Origin: Cololabis saira
Taxonomy: Eukaryota > Chordata > Actinopteri > Beloniformes > Belonidae
Direction of reading: 5' to 3'
DNA: 64,000 bases
Assembly: GCF_033807715.1 (NCBI RefSeq)
Contig: NC_084599.1
Span: 25,905,625 to 25,969,624, forward strand
The number at the start of each line of letters is the position of its first letter. Within the stretch, counting starts at the first letter, position 1. Below the pieces are notes generated by a model that was not told the origin of the DNA, did not search any database, and worked only from the letters and a program-made list of their open reading frames with translations. Position numbers and translations under genes: made by a program. This document shows positions 58,922 through 64,000 of the stretch, in pieces.

Positions 58922-59834
58922 TAGGGGTGTAACGGTACACAAAAATCTTGGTTCGGTACGTACCTCGGTTTGGAGGTCACGGTTCGGTTCATTTTCGGTA
59001 CAGTAAGAAAACAAAATGCAAAATATAAACGTGCTAGTTGTTTATTACACACACAAAATAACATTGGCTCTACGTGTGCCGGCGCTAGGACCCCCCAGAC
59101 GCCTGGTGTGTCGTCGGGCTGTGTTTTCCTTCATGCTTCCCTGCAGCGTCACATGCAAACACAAACACACGTACCTGGCAGAAACATTTCTTTATATAAT
59201 GTTGTCTGTCGCCCGCAATATTTTTTCTTTTTTTGGCCGGCGCCATAGTTGGCTGGCTACAAACTCTATACATCCCATAATGTATAATAATATGCCCGCG
59301 CTCTCAGCAGCGGTACTCGCATCGTTAAGGCTGATTTATGGTTCTGCGTTACACCAACGCAGAGCCTACGGCGTAGGGTACACAGCGAGCGGCCGTGCGG
59401 TGCACGTCGCTGCGTACCCTACGCCGTAGGCTCTACGTCGATTTAACGCCGAACCATAATTCAGGCTTTACTAGGCAACGAAGCAGGTTGACTCACGTTG
59501 CAGAACAGCGCTGCAGAGGCGCTCATAAACGTAAATGATCATTGATTTTTTTTTTTAGCCTGGCCAGGCCCCGCCAGGCCTAAACAATGGTAGGGGAAAC
59601 ACTGGACTTGTCACAATTATGTGCTTAGCTCTTTAGTTCTTCATTAGTTAGTGCTTTTTTCTTTAATCTTAATACTTTCTCGGTGTGAGCGCAACTGCAG
59701 CAGCGCTCTGCTCCACAACGTGCGGTCCTCTACTTAATATGTCTGTGTGGAAACTCGTTCGGTACGCCTCCGTTCCGAACCGAACACGCTATACCGAACG
59801 GTTCAATACAAATACATGTACTGTTACACCCCTA
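58922..59834. mobile_element. hAT-like element inside the foldback arm
   Basis: The ends TAGGGGTGTAACGGTACA and, on the complement, TAGGGGTGTAACAGTACATG are inverted repeats followed by 'ggttcggta' and 'gaaccgttcggta' words. The 8 bp flanks TTAATTAA (58914-58921 and 59835-59842) are identical, as expected for hAT insertion. It is 913 bp long including the MITE at 59328-59467. It has no transposase frame that I recognise. The perfect target duplication argues that it is younger than the element it entered. Confidence 0.92.
59328..59467. mobile_element. Palindromic foldback MITE, copy 3
   Basis: The ends AGGCTGATTTATGGTTC and, on the complement, AGCCTGAATTATGGTTC are inverted, with TTA on both sides (59325-59327 and 59468-59470). 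The centre has GCAGAGCCTACGGCGTAGG and its inverted partner. It is 140 bp, longer than the 98 bp copy at 47668-47765 by extra central bases. The 3 bp TTA target is Harbinger-like. The family resembles the highly palindromic 'Angel'-type MITEs of fish, a resemblance drawn from memory. Confidence 0.92.
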
Positions 59835-60472
59835 TTAATTAATGATGTATTTATTTATTTAATTTTGGCACAAAAAATCCTCCATACAGGTAATCCCTAC
59901 CTATTATTTGATCAACCAAAACATCAACGTAAACATTTCCTCTAGTGCAATTACTGCAAAGGTTATAAAAGACCTTGGTGTCATGATGATGACCAGATAT
60001 CCTTGTCTGACCACATTGCCTTTGTCTCCTGGTCGTGCCTCTCACCAACAAAGTGGATTGGAGTCCAGACCTGCTTATTTAAATTCAATTGTAAATCCCT
60101 ATACACCCTCCCAGGGGTTGCAGTATGAAATAACAGACATGCAGATAGAAAAGTCAGAAGAACATCGACTGGCCTTGCCATCTTTTCACACAAGTTGATC
60201 TTGGTCAATACTGTTCTCCTATGTGATTTTCAATGGTGGAACAAGCTATCACATGCTACAAAAACAGAACTGTCCCTTTCTACATTCAAGGAAAACTTGA
60301 TCTCTTCTTCCAAGAGGAGCTTCTGTCATACAATCTGTTTTCTCTCTAACTTGACTTGCACCTGAATGCTGTCTTAGCTGCACTTGCTGCGCAATTTAAC
60401 GTGCTTACTGTGGCTTTATTGTTTTTTTTCCTGTCGAAGGTCGCTTTGGATAAAAGTTGCATGTCCACACCA

Positions 60473-63400
60473 GCAGCAGTGCGTGGCAAAATCTTTCTAA
60501 AAACAAAATGTTATATTTGGAAAAAGAGTAATATGATTCATATCATTCATTTTTATTTCACTGCCCACTAACTAACTCAGATCTGCACAACTGACCCTCT
60601 GCCTTGAATCAGGCAGTCTGCAATTGGACATAATGATGACAGTAACACCTTTCATTAGGTGTACTTTCTTGTACACGGCCACTCATTTCCACTGGATACA
60701 GATGTTCCGCATCTCAGCCAGCAAGTGGCTTTGCTCCTCTTTTTGCTGAGCTACGTTTTTCTCTGCCATATCACTCAATACAATACAGTAACATTTGCAT
60801 AACGTTAAAACTATGTTTCAGAACTAGTGCTTCTTTGGAATTTTACGGCGGATGAACATATAATGTAATAATGTAACTGTGCAAATCTACCCCTCCAGTT
60901 AAACTATAAAAACACTGCTGTATCATATAAACAGTGTGTTAAGCTGTATACTATAATTTATGTTAACTTATGTGTAGGCTGGAAAGTCTTGATTATGCTC
61001 CATTACTGTATTAATTTATGCAGTCATTTATACCTGCATTGTGATGCAACTTAGAAAACCACAATTTCCACATACGCAGCTTTTTCCTGCTGGATTTATT
61101 GATATACTCCCTCGTTGTTTACATTTCTTGCATGATGTGTTCATTTTTCAGCTTATTTTGCACTTTACTTTCCACAATGTAACACAGTTGGAAATTTGTG
61201 GGCACAGAGGATTGTGTGGTCATCAAGATCACTATAAATTATAGACAGATCAACAGCTTGTTCATAGAGTTAAATTCAGAAACTTTTCTTGGTCTCACTC
61301 AAAAGAGGAAATGTGAGACACCTGATGACACAATACACATTTATTCCTGGTTGTAAACATTGACTTGGCATGAAAGATGGATTATTTATTCATTTTTAGA
61401 AGTGAGGTTTGTGTGGAAACACCTAAAGTACCATCCACAAATGGTCACTAAGGATTGGCTCCAAAACTGGCCCCAAACATACTTCCAATATGCGCTAGCC
61501 AGGAAATATGAACCCTTTACCATCTTTGGTAACTTTGGTAGACTTACATAGTATGGAAATTCAGAATTTGTTACAAAGTAACAAAGCTCCTCTAATAACC
61601 CTCTACAGTCAACATTTTCATTGGCATAAATTTGTTAACATCTGGAATTAGATATATTTTTTTCTACCATCTGGAAGTTTATTTCAAAACATCAATCCAC
61701 ACACTGATGGAAAAAAGTGTTTGATTTTTGTTAATGCTATGGAGACCTTACCCTCCCCCCAACACACACAGATGTACCCATGTATTGGGGATCGGTGAGC
61801 AACAATTTAAACCCATGTTCTGATCCTGAGACTCAGAGGTTACAGGTGGATAGTAGGGCGTTGCATTTTAATGAGCTGCAGCAAACAGCAGTTAACTGTG
61901 CATTGTTGTAATTGGAATGAATCATGAAGAGTGTTGCATCTGAGCCCATACACTGCTCAAGTTGCCTGAACTAGTTCACAGGCATCAGATATTAAACTTA
62001 AACTCATTCTCCTTTTCTTTCTGTCATCTTTGATTTCCTGGATTTGGGTCTTTACATTAATCATTTCACCACAAGATGAGTCTTATTAACCCTTAAGTCT
62101 TACATATGAAATAACAGACACAAAGAGAGAGAACTGGCAGCTATAATCATCTCCCTGAACATTATGCTCTGAAGAGGGCACTGCCAATCCCCCAAAATAG
62201 TTCTATTTCAAATGATCCCTTATTTAACGTTAAACAGGCCTCCTTGCGGTAACATCTCTTGCACAAGATATTCTACACATTACAGCATCAGACAGATTCA
62301 AAAGCAACCACCTTACACTACAGCTGTGAGACCGAGTTGTGATGAGCTCATTCATGCACAATTTGAAGGCATGCATCCTTCATTTGGTGCTCATGGTGGA
62401 AATAAAAGTTGTTACACAAAGAGAAGACTGACAAATAGGTCATATAAAAATATGGGTGAAGCTGATTCATCATGAAACGGCAGTTAAAGTGGAGATGTGT
62501 TGTCAATATATGTGGAAAAAGAAAAAAAGCAAAAAGGCGCTGCACCATAATGTGCTTTTGATGAAGTGTTGACAAAGAAGCATTCTCCTGCAGTCTGCCA
62601 GATGGGCAGTTTCAAGATTGTGCTTTATACAGTTTTTTTTTATTTTTTATTTTTTTTTTATTCTTATGGATATAGCAAATAGAGAAAAAACATAATGGCA
62701 AACAGAGCATTTTATTAATGCAATTCATAACAAATCATTTTATGAAGGCTAATTGATGATGCAAGAAACACATTCTTTGGAAACTGCACTTCTGCTCCTA
62801 ATTTAATGTTAAATTTATATGAAGAAAATTGCACTTGAAAAAGCATCAAATTACCTTTTATCAATTGTAACTACACTGGCAAGTGGTTTCTGACGCTGAT
62901 AAAGCCTTTGAACATTGTTCTTTATAGATTTCCTGTGATGTTTGCCAGATTATTGGCAAACTGATGCTGACTATATGAAATTACATTATAACATCTTCTC
63001 AAATGGAGAGTAAAAGAGAGGTAGATTCTTTTTACTCTTGTTTTTCCAGGATTGGTTAACCAACACCCTCCTGGTTTTTATCTTTCCCTGCACAACTACC
63101 ACCAAGTACAGAGGTATTAGATCTTTAGAATCTACTGTACTTCAGGACACTGAATTCTGTTGGAGGATGCAAACTTTAAACAAAAAAATTACTTTTTAAT
63201 TGTATATATTCTTTCATTCTTTCATCAGTGTAATTATCGTACTGTATTTTCCCACTACCGAATATGCAGCACACACATCTAATGCAAATTACAGAGGACA
63301 TATTAGTATCATCTTCTCCACCTATGTGTCTCTCGCTGTTTCTTCTTTCAATCATCCACCATCTGTTCCTTTAAAGATGTGAAGATACGCGATAGCTCTA

Positions 63401-64000
63401 GTCTCATTTTGGAATTCACATGTAAATAACTGTAATAAATCATTGAAAATCCTTATACATTGCATACATTTCACCAACTTCTCTGTTTTCACGTGTCACT
63501 GACAGTCATGACAGACGAAATCCCATCCATCTGGTACCATGAACCGGGTGTAGTAAATGTTGACAGTTATTTGCAGATAAAGTATTTGATCCAGCTCTTC
63601 ATCCTGCCATGTGGTGTCATCTGACAACCTCTGGACACAATCTCACTGTGTCTCTGGCTCTTTGTGAGTCTTTCTGTCTCCCCAGTTTTGTGTCTTGGGT
63701 TACAGGGTAACTGGAGCCTTGTTAGTGTGAGGCGTTCCTCAATTCCCAAGGGGAATTCAGCTTCATGTAATGGCTTCCATCAGTCCTGTGCATAGGTGTC
63801 CAAATGTATATAGGTGTGTACTGTTTGGGGTGGAAGTTTACTGTAGCCAAGGACTGCCCAGTGATTTTTTTTTTTTGTGGTTCTATTGTAATAGATGCAG
63901 GATGTTCCTAACAAATGGTACATATCAACATTCTGATATATCCAGGATATACCACATCAATAAATGATCTCAGTTTTTTAATGTGCTGCACTTAAACCTG
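60473..64000. other. Non-coding stretch, no gene recognised
   Basis: AT-rich DNA with a poly-T/TA tract at about 62632-62662 and a poly-T run near 63866. Open frames are below 90 codons and have no recognisable domains. No transposon ends were identified. Confidence 0.55.

Larger units (their letters stand above)
57785..59884. mobile_element. TA-flanked foldback element, 2.1 kb with insertion
   Basis: The ends TGGAGGATTTTTTGTGCC are exact inverted repeats and TA lies on both sides (57783-57784 and 59885-59886). The inverted arms run about 350 bp each. The left arm is 57785 to about 58137. The right arm is about 58613 to 59884, minus the hAT-like insertion. Both arms are built of ATTAATTAA-rich DNA, a 'gatttcgtgttgc' motif and 'gtcagtttcactcgtcaaac'. 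The unpaired middle (about 58140-58612) has a locally duplicated 'tactccaaaatttt'. There is no transposase. The TA target suggests Tc1/mariner-type mobilisation, which is inference. Confidence 0.9.
57500..60472 (+). mobile_element. L2-like LINE relic split by a nested transposon stack
   Basis: Left part (57500-57784): GVPQGLVLGALLF near 57551, then LGQFISS and CHCYADYLQLYLSFMADD, the L2-type reverse transcriptase boxes around the catalytic YADD (here YADY). Right part (59885-60472): VIKDLGVMM near 59959, then in other frames ISLSDHIAFV, FQWWNKL and LSLSTFKENL. These match the 'VrNLGV..D..Ls...H' and 'F...LKTHL' C-terminal motifs. The 3' end is 'gtcgctttggataaaag' (about 60440-60456), a terminus common to fish L2-type elements. 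The two parts are consecutive in the family order, so the 2.1 kb between them was inserted later. Many stops are present. Confidence 0.75.

Overview
The window is vertebrate nuclear DNA, almost certainly from a teleost (ray-finned) fish. It is AT-rich, has no compact gene array, and carries repeat families typical of fish: PIF/Harbinger and hAT elements, Tc1 and other TA-flanked elements, foldback MITEs, CR1/Rex/L2-type LINE ends, and TG/TA microsatellites. I found no intact protein-coding gene, tRNA, rRNA or CRISPR array. The longer open frames (for example 3390-3941, 31579-32127 and 56388-56831) match no family I recognise, and several lie in low-complexity DNA. The window is best read as intergenic or deep-intronic sequence.

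Layout: 1-33 kb is repeat-poor. It holds scattered LINE tails (about 2.8, 16.5 and 27.3 kb), a possible reverse-transcriptase scrap (20.4 kb), a hAT MITE (19.3 kb), TG tracts (11.1-11.8 kb), a compound TG/TA microsatellite (23.6 kb) and several non-repetitive stretches that could be conserved non-coding elements. From 33 kb on, mobile DNA is dense and often nested. A CR1/Rex-like LINE relic (33.0-34.7 kb) is split by a hAT MITE and followed by the 3' end of a second LINE. From 41.8 to 50.2 kb lies a transposon graveyard: a 1.57 kb PIF/Harbinger element with a decayed SANT/Myb gene, a 1.39 kb TIR element, a 324 bp TIR element with an internal minisatellite, a decayed hAT transposase split by another hAT-like element that carries two further insertions, and a Harbinger-like scrap split by a hAT MITE.

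The only trace of a host gene is a decayed, intron-containing HIPK-like (homeodomain-interacting protein kinase) pseudogene on the minus strand at about 50.83-51.99 kb. It has recognisable kinase blocks in the correct order but with stops, a frameshift and lost catalytic residues. A Tc1-type transposase relic follows at 54.9-56.1 kb.

The most striking structure is a four-layer nest at 57.5-60.5 kb: an L2-like LINE is interrupted by a 2.1 kb TA-flanked foldback element, which is interrupted by a hAT-like element (perfect 8 bp target duplication), which is interrupted by a TTA-flanked palindromic MITE. Three copies of that MITE family occur in the window, and all three sit inside other transposons. 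I saw no clear new gene system; the value of the window is in its insertion history and in the candidate regulatory sequence of the repeat-poor half.
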